Assembly: GCA_041389525.1 (NCBI GenBank)
Contig: JAWKRR010000036.1
Location: 1 to 64,000 of the forward strand
DNA: 64,000 bases
DNA from: JACKFB01 sp041389525
GTDB taxonomy: Bacteria > Myxococcota_A > UBA9042 > PHBI01 > JACKFB01
Reading direction: 5' to 3'
This document shows positions 25,965-40,082 of this stretch, one piece after another. Both the position numbers and the translations under genes were made by a program. The notes under the pieces were generated by a model. The model was not told where the DNA came from. It saw only the letters and a program-made list of their open reading frames with translations, and searched no databases. How positions within the stretch are numbered: the first letter of the stretch is position 1; each line of letters begins with the position of its first letter.

Positions 25965-26504
25965 ATGGCGCGACTCAAGACAAAGTACTACTCCGAGATC
26001 GTTCCGCTGATGCGGGAAGGCTTCGGGTACACAAACCTCCACCAGGTTCCGCGAATCGAGAAGATCTCGATCAACATGGGACTTGGCGAGGCCGTTCAGA
26101 ACCCGAAGCTCATCGAGAGCGCATCGGTGCAGCTGGCCGCGCTTAGCGGTCAGAAGCCCATCGTGACTCGAGCGCGCAAGTCCATCGCCGGCTTCAAGCT
26201 GCGCGAGGGCATGCCGATCGGCACGAAGGTCACGCTGCGGCGGGACCGGATGTACGAGTTCCTGGACCGCCTCATCACGCTGGCGCTTCCGCGCGTGCGT
26301 GACTTCAAGGGCGTGTCGCCGAAGGGCTTTGATGGCCGCGGCAACTACTCCCTTGGTGTCAAAGAGCAGATCATCTTTCCCGAAATCGATTACGACAAGG
26401 TCGAGAAGGTCCACGGCCTGAACATCACCTTCGTCACCACCGCACGCACGGACGACGAGGCGCGGCAGCTGCTGACTCACTTCGGCATGCCGTTCCGGAA
26501 GTAG
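25965..26504 (+). CDS. rplE: 50S ribosomal protein L5
   Basis: Binds 5S rRNA with L18. 179 residues from ATG 25965. Contains VPRIEKISINMGLGEA, SGQKPIVTRARKSIAGFKLR and PRVRDFKGVSPKGFDGRGNY. Ends LLTHFGMPFRK, the family C-terminus. Eleven bases before rpsN. Confidence 0.98.
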   Translation: MARLKTKYYSEIVPLMREGFGYTNLHQVPRIEKISINMGLGEAVQNPKLIESASVQLAALSGQKPIVTRARKSIAGFKLREGMPIGTKVTLRRDRMYEFLDRLITLALPRVRDFKGVSPKGFDGRGNYSLGVKEQIIFPEIDYDKVEKVHGLNITFVTTARTDDEARQLLTHFGMPFRK

Positions 26505-26514
26505 GAGACCACTC

Positions 26515-26700
26515 GTGGCGAAGACGTCTCAGATCGTACGGGCCGCTCGGCCCTCAAAGTTCAAGGTCCGGCACCATAACCGCTGCCAGCGATGCGGTCG
26601 TCCCCGGGCGTTCATCCGCAAATTCGGCCTGTGCCGCATCTGCTTTCGGAACCTGTCTCTTGCCGGTCTCATCCCCGGCGTGACGAAGTCGAGCTGGTAG
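26515..26700 (+). CDS. rpsN: 30S ribosomal protein S14, short zinc-binding type
   Basis: Late-assembling 30S head protein. 61 residues from GTG 26515. Two CxxC pairs (CQRCGRPR and CRICFRNL) make this the short zinc (type Z) form, in contrast to the 100-residue S14 of E. coli. Ends GLIPGVTKSSW. Confidence 0.97.
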   Translation: MAKTSQIVRAARPSKFKVRHHNRCQRCGRPRAFIRKFGLCRICFRNLSLAGLIPGVTKSSW

Positions 26701-26711
26701 GGGAATCGTCC

Positions 26712-27110
26712 ATGTCCATGACCGACCCGATCGCCGATCTCTTGACGCGGATCCGTAACGCGCAGTTGGCTCGACACTCGAGCCTTCGACTGCCGGCTTC
26801 GAAGATCAAGCAGCAGATCGTCGAGATTTTGAAAGAAGAGGGCTACGTGGCCGACTACCGTCGCGCCAAGAAGTCCCCGCAAGACGAGCTCGAGATCGAT
26901 CTGAAGTACAGCTCAGACCGCCGCGGTGCCATCATCGGCATCAAGCGCGAGAGCACGCCAGGCCGCCGTGTCTACGTGGGAGCCGACGAGATTCCTCGCG
27001 TCCGCCACGGACTGGGCGTCGCCATCATCAGCACCTCGCAGGGCATCCTCGCTGACCACGCTGCACGTAAGAAGCGCGTTGGCGGCGAGCTCCTGCTGAC
27101 GGTGTGGTAA
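26712..27110 (+). CDS. rpsH: 30S ribosomal protein S8
   Basis: Core 30S assembly protein; in E. coli also the spc operon repressor. 132 residues from ATG 26712, MTDPIADLLTRIRNAQLARH; ends STSQGILADHAARKKRVGGE then LLLTVW. An upstream in-frame extension (26592) overlaps rpsN and is rejected. Confidence 0.97.
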   Translation: MSMTDPIADLLTRIRNAQLARHSSLRLPASKIKQQIVEILKEEGYVADYRRAKKSPQDELEIDLKYSSDRRGAIIGIKRESTPGRRVYVGADEIPRVRHGLGVAIISTSQGILADHAARKKRVGGELLLTVW

Positions 27111-27120
27111 GGAGTCCGCC

Positions 27121-27657
27121 GTGTCACGCATCGGAAAATTGCCGGTAGCCATCCCGGCCAAGGTTGAGATCAGCCTCGACGGACCGAACGTTCGCGTGAA
27201 GGGTCCGCTGGGTCAGTTGGATCGCACCTTCAAGGGCGTCGAGTTCGCCAAGGACGCCGGCACGATTCGCGTGACGGCGGCCGGTGAGACGCGCCAGCAC
27301 ATGGCGCTGTGGGGCCTCGGCCGCACTCTCCTCAACAACATGGTGACCGGCGTCTCGACCGGCTTCACCAAGACGCTTGAAATCACCGGCGTCGGCTACC
27401 GCGCGGAGGTGGCTGGCAACAGCGTCAACCTCACGTTGGGCTACAGCCACCCGGTCGTCTTTCCGGTTCCGGCGGGACTGAAGATCGAGGTCGAGAAGCA
27501 GACCACGGTCAAGATCTCCGGAATCGATAAAGAGTTGGTGGGTCAGACCGCAGCACGCATTCGCGCGCTTCGGGCGCCGGAGCCGTACAAGGGCAAGGGC
27601 ATCAGGTATTCGGACGAGGTTGTCCGGCGCAAGGCCGGCAAGGCCGCGAAGAAGTAG
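27121..27657 (+). CDS. rplF: 50S ribosomal protein L6
   Basis: Near the factor-binding site. 178 residues from GTG 27121, SRIGKLPVAIPAKVEISLDG. Two-domain repeat; C-terminal RALRAPEPYKGKGIRYSDEV is diagnostic. Confidence 0.97.
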   Translation: MSRIGKLPVAIPAKVEISLDGPNVRVKGPLGQLDRTFKGVEFAKDAGTIRVTAAGETRQHMALWGLGRTLLNNMVTGVSTGFTKTLEITGVGYRAEVAGNSVNLTLGYSHPVVFPVPAGLKIEVEKQTTVKISGIDKELVGQTAARIRALRAPEPYKGKGIRYSDEVVRRKAGKAAKK

Positions 27658-27689
27658 GCCGCCTGGCGCGCCATTCAGGGGTCGAGGCA

Positions 27690-28055
27690 ATGAGCAGTAA
27701 TCCAAAAGTCGAGTCGCGCATCCGCCGCAAGCGTCGCGTTCGCCGAAAGGTGAACGGGAGCACGGAGCGGCCACGGCTCACCGTGTTCAAGTCGAACAAG
27801 CACATCTACGTGCAGGTCATCGATGACCTGCTCGGGGTGACCTTGGCGTCGGCATGCACGTTGAGCCCCGCAGTGCGTGACGCGGTGAAGGGTCTCAAGA
27901 AGGTTGACGCTGCGAAGAAGGTCGGCGAACTCGCCGCTCAGCAGTGTCAGGCCGCGAACATCACCAAGGTCGTATTCGACCGTAACGGCTATCCCTACAC
28001 GGGCCGGGTCGCTGCTCTCGCCGATGCGGCGCGAGCCGGCGGCCTGGACTTCTAG
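27690..28055 (+). CDS. rplR: 50S ribosomal protein L18
   Basis: 5S rRNA-binding protein. 121 residues from ATG 27690. RRKRRVRRKVNGSTERPRL, then FKSNKHIYVQVIDD and FDRNGYPYTGRVAALADAAR. Family length. Confidence 0.96.
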   Translation: MSSNPKVESRIRRKRRVRRKVNGSTERPRLTVFKSNKHIYVQVIDDLLGVTLASACTLSPAVRDAVKGLKKVDAAKKVGELAAQQCQAANITKVVFDRNGYPYTGRVAALADAARAGGLDF

Positions 28056-28072
28056 GACACGAGGAACCGAAC

Positions 28073-28618
28073 GTGGCACGAGAGCGTGAGCGGCGGGATC
28101 GCCGGGATCAAGTTGCGGATGATGGGTTGACCGACAAGGTCGTCCACATCAACCGCGTGGCGAAAGTAGTGAAGGGCGGACGTCGGTTCAGCTTCTCGGC
28201 GCTTGTCGTCGTGGGCGACGGACAGGGTCGCGTCGGAGCCGCGTTGGGTAAGGCCAACGAGGTGCCCGAGGCGATCCGCAAGGCGAAGGAGCGCGCGATC
28301 GGTAACATGATCACCGTGCCGATCGTCAACGACACCATCCCTCATGAGGTCCTCGGACACGAGGGTGCTGGGCGAGTGCTTCTGAAGCCCGCCAGCGCTG
28401 GTACGGGCGTGATCGCCGGCGGCGCAGTCCGCGCGATCCTCGAGGCGGCGGGCGTCCACAACATCCTTTCGAAGTGCATCGGCACGAGCAACCCGAACAA
28501 CGTCGTTCACGCGACGATGTCGGCGCTCCGCCAGCTGGCGAGTCCTGAGGAGACGGCGTACCGCCGCGGCCTGTCGGTCGAGGAGATGCGCTCGCGACAC
28601 ATGGGGCACCACGCATGA
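28073..28618 (+). CDS. rpsE: 30S ribosomal protein S5
   Basis: Fidelity protein near the mRNA entry. 181 residues from GTG 28073. LTDKVVHINRVAKVVKGGRR, then FSALVVVGDGQGRVGAALGK and GVIAGGAVRAILEAAGVHNI. Overlaps rpmD by four bases. Confidence 0.97.
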   Translation: MARERERRDRRDQVADDGLTDKVVHINRVAKVVKGGRRFSFSALVVVGDGQGRVGAALGKANEVPEAIRKAKERAIGNMITVPIVNDTIPHEVLGHEGAGRVLLKPASAGTGVIAGGAVRAILEAAGVHNILSKCIGTSNPNNVVHATMSALRQLASPEETAYRRGLSVEEMRSRHMGHHA

Positions 28619-28797
28619 GTGGCAAAGTGAAGCTGACGCTCATCCGGAGCTATGACAAGGCCAGCGAGCGCCAGCAGAAGATTCTGGTGGGGCTCGGCCT
28701 TCGCAAGATCAATCAAGTGCGTGAGCACGCGAATGACCCCGCGATCCGCGGAGCCATCGCCAAGGTGTCGCACCTCGTGACCGTCGAAACGGTCTGA
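28615..28797 (+). CDS. rpmD: 50S ribosomal protein L30
   Basis: 60 residues from ATG 28615, coupled to rpsE (ATGA). KVKLTLIRSYDKASERQQKI and LGLRKINQVREHANDPAIRG are the L30 pattern. Confidence 0.93.
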   Translation: MSGKVKLTLIRSYDKASERQQKILVGLGLRKINQVREHANDPAIRGAIAKVSHLVTVETV

Positions 28798-28828
28798 GGC
28801 GAGAGCGGCGGCAAGAAGGAATTAGACG

Positions 28829-29290
28829 ATGAATGAACTCAGCAGACTGAAGCCCCCGGCGGGCGCGCGTCGTGACCGTAAGCGTGTGGGTCGAGGTCCG
28901 GGTTCGGGCAACGGCACCACGGCCGGTCGCGGTCAGAAGGGTCAGAAGGCGCGCGCTGCGTCCAAGAAGCCGTTTGGCTTCGAGGGCGGGCAGATGCCGC
29001 TGCAGCGGCGTCTGCCGAAGCGTGGGTTCACGCCGCATGTCCGCACGCGCTACGCGCTTGTGAACATCGTCGACCTGAACTTCTTCGACGCCGGCACGGA
29101 GATCACTCCGGAGCTACTGGCCGCCGAGGGATTCATCCGCAAGGCCACGGATCTCGTGAAGATCTTGGGCGACGGTGACCTCGACGTGAAGGTGAGCGTC
29201 AAGGCTCACAAGTTCACGGCGACCGCGGCGGAGAAGGTCAAGGCGAAGGGCGGTACGATCGTCGTGATCGGCGAGGTTATCGGTGGCTAG
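28829..29290 (+). CDS. rplO: 50S ribosomal protein L15
   Basis: Late 50S assembly protein. 153 residues from ATG 28829. The Gly/Arg-rich N-terminus (KRVGRGPGSGNGTTAGRGQK) and FEGGQMPLQRRLPKRGF are diagnostic. Its last codons overlap the secY start by eight bases. Confidence 0.97.
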   Translation: MNELSRLKPPAGARRDRKRVGRGPGSGNGTTAGRGQKGQKARAASKKPFGFEGGQMPLQRRLPKRGFTPHVRTRYALVNIVDLNFFDAGTEITPELLAAEGFIRKATDLVKILGDGDLDVKVSVKAHKFTATAAEKVKAKGGTIVVIGEVIGG

Positions 29291-30617
29291 TGGTGTCGCC
29301 AACCTCGGTAAGATGCCCGAGCTTCGTAGCCGGATCATCTACACGCTAGCCCTCCTGGCGGTGTATCGCGTGGGTGTTTTCATCACCGTACCCGGCGTGA
29401 ACCGGGAGGTGATGCAGAGCTATATCCAGGGTGCCGCCGGTGGCTTCCTGGGTCTGTTCAACATGTTCAGTGGTGGCGCGATCGAGCAGCTCTCGATCTT
29501 CGCGCTGGGCGTGATGCCGTACATCTCGGCGAGCATCATCCTGCAGTTGATGACGGTCGTCGTCCCCGCGCTCGAGCGCTTGAGTAAGGAAGGCGAGCGC
29601 GGTCGACAGAAGATCAACCAGTATACCCGGTACGGCACCGTCTTGCTGGGCGTCATCCAGGGCTCGGGCATCGCACTGTGGCTCGCCTCACTCAACCAGG
29701 CTGGCGGCGCCGCAGAGGGCGTCATTGTCGGGGGCGGCTTCGGGTTCAAGGTCATCGCCGTGCTCGCCCTGACCACAGGCACCGTGTTCTTGATGTGGCT
29801 CGGTGAGCAGATCACGGAGCGCGGCATCGGCAACGGCATCTCGCTCTTGATCTTCGCAGGCATCGTCGCCGGTCTCCCCGATGCCCTCGTGCAGACCTGG
29901 AACCTGAGCACGCTCGGCGGCGGCGACATGGAAGTCCCGCAGCTCGCGATGATCATGGCGATCATCGTGGCCGTCATCGGCTTCATCGTCTTCTTCGAGC
30001 GCGGTCAGCGCCGCATCCCCGTCCGCTACGCCAAGAAGGTGGTGGGCACGAAGATGTACGGCGGCCAGAACACGTACCTGCCGCTGAAGGTGAACACCGC
30101 CGGCGTGATTCCCCCGATCTTCGCCAGCTCGATCCTGCTCTTCCCGCAGACCCTCGCCGGTCTCTTCCCGGACGCCGCGATCGTGGAGTGGATGAACACG
30201 GCGCTACTGCCGGGCAACACCTTCTACAACATCGTCTACGTCGCCCTCATCATCTTCTTCTGCTACTTCTACACGGCCGTGACCTTCAACCCGATCGATG
30301 TCGCCGACAACATGAAGAAGTTCGGCGGCTTCATCCCCGGGATTCGGGCCGGCAAGAAGACGGCCGAGTACATCGACCGCGTGCTGACTCGCATCACCCT
30401 GGGTGGTGCGATCTACATGGCCGCGGTCTGCGTGCTTCCGACCTTCCTGCAGACCGAGCTCGGCGTGCCGTTCTACTTCGGTGGTACCGCGCTCCTCATC
30501 GTGGTCTCGGTGGGCTTGGACACCGTCCAGCAGATCGAGAGCCACATGATTACCCGAAACTACGAGGGCTTTGGCGGCTCCGGTGGCCCGCGTGTTCGCG
30601 GCCGGCGGAAGGGCTGA
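29283..30617 (+). CDS. secY: Preprotein translocase subunit SecY
   Basis: Ten-span channel subunit of the Sec translocon. 444 residues from GTG 29283. Signatures: IFALGVMPYISASIILQLM and RRIPVRYAKKVVG; GGQNTYLPLKVNTAGVIPPI in loop 4; late segment VTFNPIDVADNMKKFGGFIP. Coupled to rplO by overlap and 4 bases before adk. Confidence 0.98.
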   Translation: MASGVANLGKMPELRSRIIYTLALLAVYRVGVFITVPGVNREVMQSYIQGAAGGFLGLFNMFSGGAIEQLSIFALGVMPYISASIILQLMTVVVPALERLSKEGERGRQKINQYTRYGTVLLGVIQGSGIALWLASLNQAGGAAEGVIVGGGFGFKVIAVLALTTGTVFLMWLGEQITERGIGNGISLLIFAGIVAGLPDALVQTWNLSTLGGGDMEVPQLAMIMAIIVAVIGFIVFFERGQRRIPVRYAKKVVGTKMYGGQNTYLPLKVNTAGVIPPIFASSILLFPQTLAGLFPDAAIVEWMNTALLPGNTFYNIVYVALIIFFCYFYTAVTFNPIDVADNMKKFGGFIPGIRAGKKTAEYIDRVLTRITLGGAIYMAAVCVLPTFLQTELGVPFYFGGTALLIVVSVGLDTVQQIESHMITRNYEGFGGSGGPRVRGRRKG

Positions 30618-30621
30618 GTCG

Positions 30622-31263
30622 ATGAGACTCATGCTGCTCGGCGCCCCCGGCGCAGGCAAGGGTACCCAGGCGCAGATGTTGGTGGATCGCCTTGGCGTTC
30701 CCCAGATCTCGACGGGAGACATGCTGCGGGCGGCGGTCGCGAACAAGACGGCGATGGGGCTGGAAGCGAAGCGCTTCATGGATGCGGGCGGGCTTGTCCC
30801 TGACGAGGTCGTCATCGGGATCGTGCGCGACCGCCTGGCCGAGCCAGACTGCGCCAACGGGTTCATTCTAGATGGCTTCCCGCGCACCGTGGTTCAGGCC
30901 GCGGCCCTCGAGAAGTTCACGTCGTTGGAGCGTGTTCTTGACGTTCAGGTGCCGGAGGACCGGATTGTCGGCAGACTTTCGGGTCGTCGGACATGTAGGG
31001 CTTGCGGTGCAATCTTTCATGTTGTAAATAGCCCGCCCTCCGTGGACGGGGTTTGTGACCGGTGCGGAGGGGTCGTCTACCAGCGTAGCGACGACAACGA
31101 GGCGAGCATCCGTGAGCGCCTCAGTCAGTACAGAGCGAAGACCGCGCCGTTGGTGGCGTGGTACGCAGAGAAGGGTCTCCTCGCTAGCGTCGATGGAGAC
31201 GCAGAAGCAGAGGTTGTCCAAGCCAAGATCTTGGACCTCCTCGGGTTGAGCGAAGAAGCCTAG
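30622..31263 (+). CDS. adk: Adenylate kinase, zinc-type LID
   Basis: Interconverts ATP + AMP and 2 ADP. 213 residues from ATG 30622. P-loop GAPGAGKGTQ, DGFPRT, and a long LID with four cysteines (CRACG ... CDRCGG) that should hold zinc. Codons in the LID stretch (about 30985-31035) are noticeably less G+C-rich than the rest. secY-adk is a conserved pair; map and infA, often next, are absent here. Confidence 0.97.
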   Translation: MRLMLLGAPGAGKGTQAQMLVDRLGVPQISTGDMLRAAVANKTAMGLEAKRFMDAGGLVPDEVVIGIVRDRLAEPDCANGFILDGFPRTVVQAAALEKFTSLERVLDVQVPEDRIVGRLSGRRTCRACGAIFHVVNSPPSVDGVCDRCGGVVYQRSDDNEASIRERLSQYRAKTAPLVAWYAEKGLLASVDGDAEAEVVQAKILDLLGLSEEA

Positions 31264-31351
31264 ACATCCACGGATGCGCCCTAGCCTGAATGGGCCGGAT
31301 CGTGCACCGAGACCACGCGGGAGACCGCGGCGCAGAGCAAGGAAGGAAGCC

Positions 31352-31465
31352 ATGAAGGTTCGGGCTTCGGTCAAGAAGATGTGTGAGAAGTGCAAGGTCA
31401 TCAAGCGGCGTGGCGTTATCCGTGTGATTTGCGTCAATCCGCGCCACAAGCAGCGTCAGGGGTAA
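31352..31465 (+). CDS. rpmJ: 50S ribosomal protein L36
   Basis: 37-residue zinc-knuckle protein from ATG 31352 with a GGAAGGAAG ribosome site. MKVRASVKKMCEKCKVIKRR then ICVNPRHKQRQG: the CxxC...C...H ligands are all present (zinc form). Six bases before rpsM. Confidence 0.97.
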   Translation: MKVRASVKKMCEKCKVIKRRGVIRVICVNPRHKQRQG

Positions 31466-31471
31466 CGGTTC

Positions 31472-31840
31472 ATGGCACGCATTGCAGGCGTCGATCTTCC
31501 GCGAAGGAAGCAGATTTGGGTCGCCCTGACCTACGTCTACGGGATTGGCAAGACCACCGCGCTCAAGATTTGTGAGCAGGCTCAGGTCATACCGGCCACG
31601 CGCACTGAGCTCCTGGGAGACCAGGAGGTCGTGCGACTCCGTCAGATCATCACTGACAACTATCGGGTCGAGGGCGATCTTCGCCGCGACGTCTCCTTGA
31701 GCATCAAGCGTCTGATGGATCTGGGCTGCTACCGCGGCCTGCGCCATCGTCGTGGTCTTCCGGTCCGCGGGCAGCGTACCCATACGAATGCCCGCACCCG
31801 AAAGGGACCGCGTCGTCAGGCGATTAAGAAGAAGAAGTAG
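31472..31840 (+). CDS. rpsM: 30S ribosomal protein S13
   Basis: Head protein contacting P-site tRNA. 122 residues from ATG 31472. ARIAGVDLPRRKQIWVALTY, GLRHRRGLPVRGQRTHTNAR and KGPRRQAIKKKK tail. First gene of the alpha operon segment. Confidence 0.98.
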   Translation: MARIAGVDLPRRKQIWVALTYVYGIGKTTALKICEQAQVIPATRTELLGDQEVVRLRQIITDNYRVEGDLRRDVSLSIKRLMDLGCYRGLRHRRGLPVRGQRTHTNARTRKGPRRQAIKKKK

Positions 31841-31879
31841 TCCGCGGCGACGATCCGTCCGCTCACGAGGAACTGAGAC

Positions 31880-32269
31880 ATGGCCAAGCCAAAGTCCGTA
31901 GGTCGCAAGAAGGTCAAGAAGAACGTGCCCACTGGTGTGGCGCACATTCAATCGACCTTCAACAACACGATCGTCACCATCGCCGATCCCCAGGGGAACA
32001 CCGTCTGCTGGTCCAGCGCCGGCAAGCGGGGTTTCAAGGGCTCGCGCAAGTCGACGCCGTTCGCAGCTCAGCTTGCCGCCGAGGATGCGGCTCGCGAGGC
32101 TCAAGAGCACGGCATGCGTACCCTGACCGTGTTCGTCAAGGGTCCGGGCGCCGGTCGCGAGGCGGCGCTTCGGGCGCTGCAAACGGCCGGGCTGCGCGTC
32201 ACCACGATCCGCGACGTCACCCCCATTCCGCACAACGGTTGCCGCCCGCCCAAGCGCCGGCGCGTCTAA
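31880..32269 (+). CDS. rpsK: 30S ribosomal protein S11
   Basis: Platform protein. 129 residues from ATG 31880. GVAHIQSTFNNTIVTIADPQ, FKGSRKSTPFAAQLAAEDA and DVTPIPHNGCRPPKRRRV tail, all standard. Confidence 0.98.
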   Translation: MAKPKSVGRKKVKKNVPTGVAHIQSTFNNTIVTIADPQGNTVCWSSAGKRGFKGSRKSTPFAAQLAAEDAAREAQEHGMRTLTVFVKGPGAGREAALRALQTAGLRVTTIRDVTPIPHNGCRPPKRRRV

Positions 32270-32290
32270 GAAGCAGCGAGGAAGCACACT

Positions 32291-32917
32291 ATGGCCAGGT
32301 ACATCGGACCGGTCTGCCGCATCTGTCGGCGCGAGGGCCTCAAGCTCTTCTTGAAGGGTGACCGCTGCTACACCGAGAAGTGCGGCATCGAGCGTCGCGC
32401 GTACGCGCCTGGCCAGCATGGTCAGGGACACCGCAAGCGCAGTGACTACGGCGTTCAGCTTCGCGAGAAGCAGAAGGTGCGTCGTATGTACGGTCTGCTG
32501 GAGAAGCAGTTCCGTCGCAACTACGTGATGGCCGACCGCATGAAGGGCGTGACGGGTGAGAACCTGCTGCGCCTTCTCGAGACGCGGCTGGACAACGTGG
32601 TGTTCCGTCTTGGCTTCGCCGTGAACCGCTCCGAGGCCCGCCAGCTGGTGCAGCACAACCTCGTGACCCTGAACGGGCACAAGGCCAACATCCCGTCGAT
32701 GACGGTCAAGGTCGGTGACGTCATCGATCTGAAGCCGCGCGCCCGCAAGCACCTTCGCTCGCTGAGCGCCCTGGAGAGCGTGGACCGCCGCGGTCTGCCG
32801 CAGTGGCTCGAGCTGGACCGGAAGAACTTCCGCGGCAGCATGACCGCTCTGCCCGAGCGGGAAGACGTCACGATGCCCATCGAAGAACACCTCATCGTCG
32901 AGCTCTACAGCAAGTAG
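32291..32917 (+). CDS. rpsD: 30S ribosomal protein S4
   Basis: 16S 5'-domain assembly initiator and, in E. coli, alpha-operon repressor. 208 residues from ATG 32291. A cysteine cluster (CRICRREGLKLF, then CYTEKCG) marks the zinc-type S4. The S4 RNA-binding domain holds RLDNVVFRLGFAVNRSEARQ. Confidence 0.97.
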   Translation: MARYIGPVCRICRREGLKLFLKGDRCYTEKCGIERRAYAPGQHGQGHRKRSDYGVQLREKQKVRRMYGLLEKQFRRNYVMADRMKGVTGENLLRLLETRLDNVVFRLGFAVNRSEARQLVQHNLVTLNGHKANIPSMTVKVGDVIDLKPRARKHLRSLSALESVDRRGLPQWLELDRKNFRGSMTALPEREDVTMPIEEHLIVELYSK

Positions 32918-32977
32918 TGGCTCCTTGCGCGTGGCCGGCTCGTTCGGCCCGCGCCCATCCGCCATCGGCTGTGCTGA

Positions 32978-33003
32978 CCCCGGAGCCTGTTCGGCTCTCG
33001 GGG
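32978..33003 (+). promoter_or_regulatory. Hairpin in the rpsD-rpoA gap
   Basis: CCCCGGAGCC (32978-32987) pairs with GGCTC-CGGGG (32993-33003, one bulged T) over 5 bases, 26 bases before rpoA. Could stabilise or attenuate the rpoA part of the transcript; role unknown. Confidence 0.4.
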
Positions 33004-33028
33004 CACCCTTCCGGACAGGGGACGCAAT

Positions 33029-34027
<999 letters not shown>

Positions 34028-34082
34028 GTTTCGCGGGCGTCGCGGCTGCGATTCGCGGCCGCCAGTGTGAGGAGTATCTGAA

Positions 34083-34547
34083 ATGCGTCACTTGTACTCG
34101 GGCCGCAAGCTAGGCCGTTCGTCCAGTCACCGTAAGGCGATGATGCGCAACATGGTGACGTCGCTCCTCGAGCACGGCTACGTCCACACCACCGACGAGA
34201 AGGCGAAGGAACTCCGCCCGGTCATCGATGGCATGATCACGCTGGGCAAGAAGAACACGCTGCACGCGCGCCGCCTGGCCGCGCGCACCCTGCGGACCCG
34301 CGAAGTGCTGACGAAGCTCTTTGAGGAGGTCGCGCCTGGCTTCGCCGAGCGTGCTGGCGGTTACACCCGCATCATCAAGATCGGCAAGCGTGCTGGCGAC
34401 AACGCCAGCATGTCGCGCATGGAGCTGATGCCCCCCGGCGCGCCTGAGCCGCGTCAGGGACGTCGCCCGGCGGCGCCGCGGGTCAAGCCGTCCGTGAGCC
34501 GTCCGGAAACGAAAGAGCGATTCGACGCCGAAGAAGGCGAAGGCTGA
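34083..34547 (+). CDS. rplQ: 50S ribosomal protein L17
   Basis: 154 residues from ATG 34083. MRHLYSGRKLGRSSSHRKAM then MVTSLLEHGYVHTTDEKAKE and GGYTRIIKIGKRAGDNASM. A basic Pro/Arg-rich tail of about 35 residues goes beyond the E. coli protein. Last gene of the cluster; a 9-bp hairpin follows. Confidence 0.97.
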   Translation: MRHLYSGRKLGRSSSHRKAMMRNMVTSLLEHGYVHTTDEKAKELRPVIDGMITLGKKNTLHARRLAARTLRTREVLTKLFEEVAPGFAERAGGYTRIIKIGKRAGDNASMSRMELMPPGAPEPRQGRRPAAPRVKPSVSRPETKERFDAEEGEG

Positions 34548-34561
34548 GACGTGGCGTCGCC

Positions 34562-34598
34562 GTCGGGTGTTGGGACCGCATTGGTCTTGACACCCGAC
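34562..34598 (+). terminator. Hairpin after rplQ
   Basis: GTCGGGTGT (34562-34570) pairs perfectly with ACACCCGAC (34590-34598); inside, GGACC faces GGTC. Its 3' arm overlaps the -35 box of the next promoter. Confidence 0.6.
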
Positions 34599-34615
34599 AG
34601 CGCGGTGACTACGTT
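34587..34615 (+). promoter_or_regulatory. Promoter for tRNA-Gln/tRNA-Glu
   Basis: TTGACA at 34587-34592, a 17-base spacer and TACGTT at 34610-34615, 43 bases before tRNA-Gln. Confidence 0.65.
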
Positions 34616-34658
34616 CCGGCCCGCTCCCGATGAGGGAGAACTGACATCTGAAGAGTGA

Positions 34659-34732
34659 TCGGGGATCGTCTAACGGCAGGACAGCAGATTCTGGTTCTGC
34701 TTATCTAGGTTCGAATCCTAGTCCCCGAACCA
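34659..34732 (+). tRNA. tRNA-Gln (CTG)
   Basis: Acceptor TCGGGGA pairs with TCCCCGA. The anticodon stem GCAGA/TCTGC carries CTG. CCA is encoded at 34730-34732. Confidence 0.95.
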
Positions 34733-34777
34733 GTCGGCAGGCGGGCCCTCCCGGGCCCGGATGCCGACATTCCTTAT

Positions 34778-34852
34778 GGGGCGTTCGTCTAGCGGTTAGG
34801 ACACTGGCCTCTCACGTCGGCAACACGGGTTCGATTCCCGTACGCCCTACCA
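34778..34852 (+). tRNA. tRNA-Glu (CTC)
   Basis: Acceptor GGGGCGT pairs with ACGCCCT (G1-U72 wobble). The anticodon stem CTGGC/GTCGG contains G-U pairs and carries CTC. CCA is encoded at 34850-34852 and runs directly into the terminator. Confidence 0.93.
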
Positions 34853-34889
34853 AGGCCCGGATGCGAAAGCATCCGGGCCTTTCCTTTTT
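34852..34889 (+). terminator. Intrinsic terminator of the tRNA-Gln/Glu transcript
   Basis: AAGGCCCGGATGC (34852-34864), GAAA tetraloop, GCATCCGGGCCTT (34869-34881), then TCCTTTTT. A perfect 13-bp stem with a T tract. Confidence 0.95.
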
Positions 34890-34941
34890 CCGGGACGGGA
34901 TCGCCGGTCGCCGCTTTCGTGGATCGCGATCGTGCCGGGGC

Positions 34942-39975
<5,034 letters not shown>

Positions 39976-40010
39976 GGGTGCCCCGCCTAGCGAACTGATT
40001 TCAATTTCTC

Positions 40011-40023
40011 TACACAGTGTGTA
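40011..40023. promoter_or_regulatory. Palindrome in the divergent intergenic region
   Basis: TACACA-G-TGTGTA, a perfect 6-bp inverted repeat around one base, 36 bases before the kinase-fusion start and 60 before the lipoprotein start. It is operator-like and could serve either gene; no regulator is identified. Confidence 0.4.
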
Positions 40024-40082
40024 ATCATTTCCCATTCTCCGCAACCTGGGGCCTCGAAATGTCACCCGGTCAAATCACGGTC

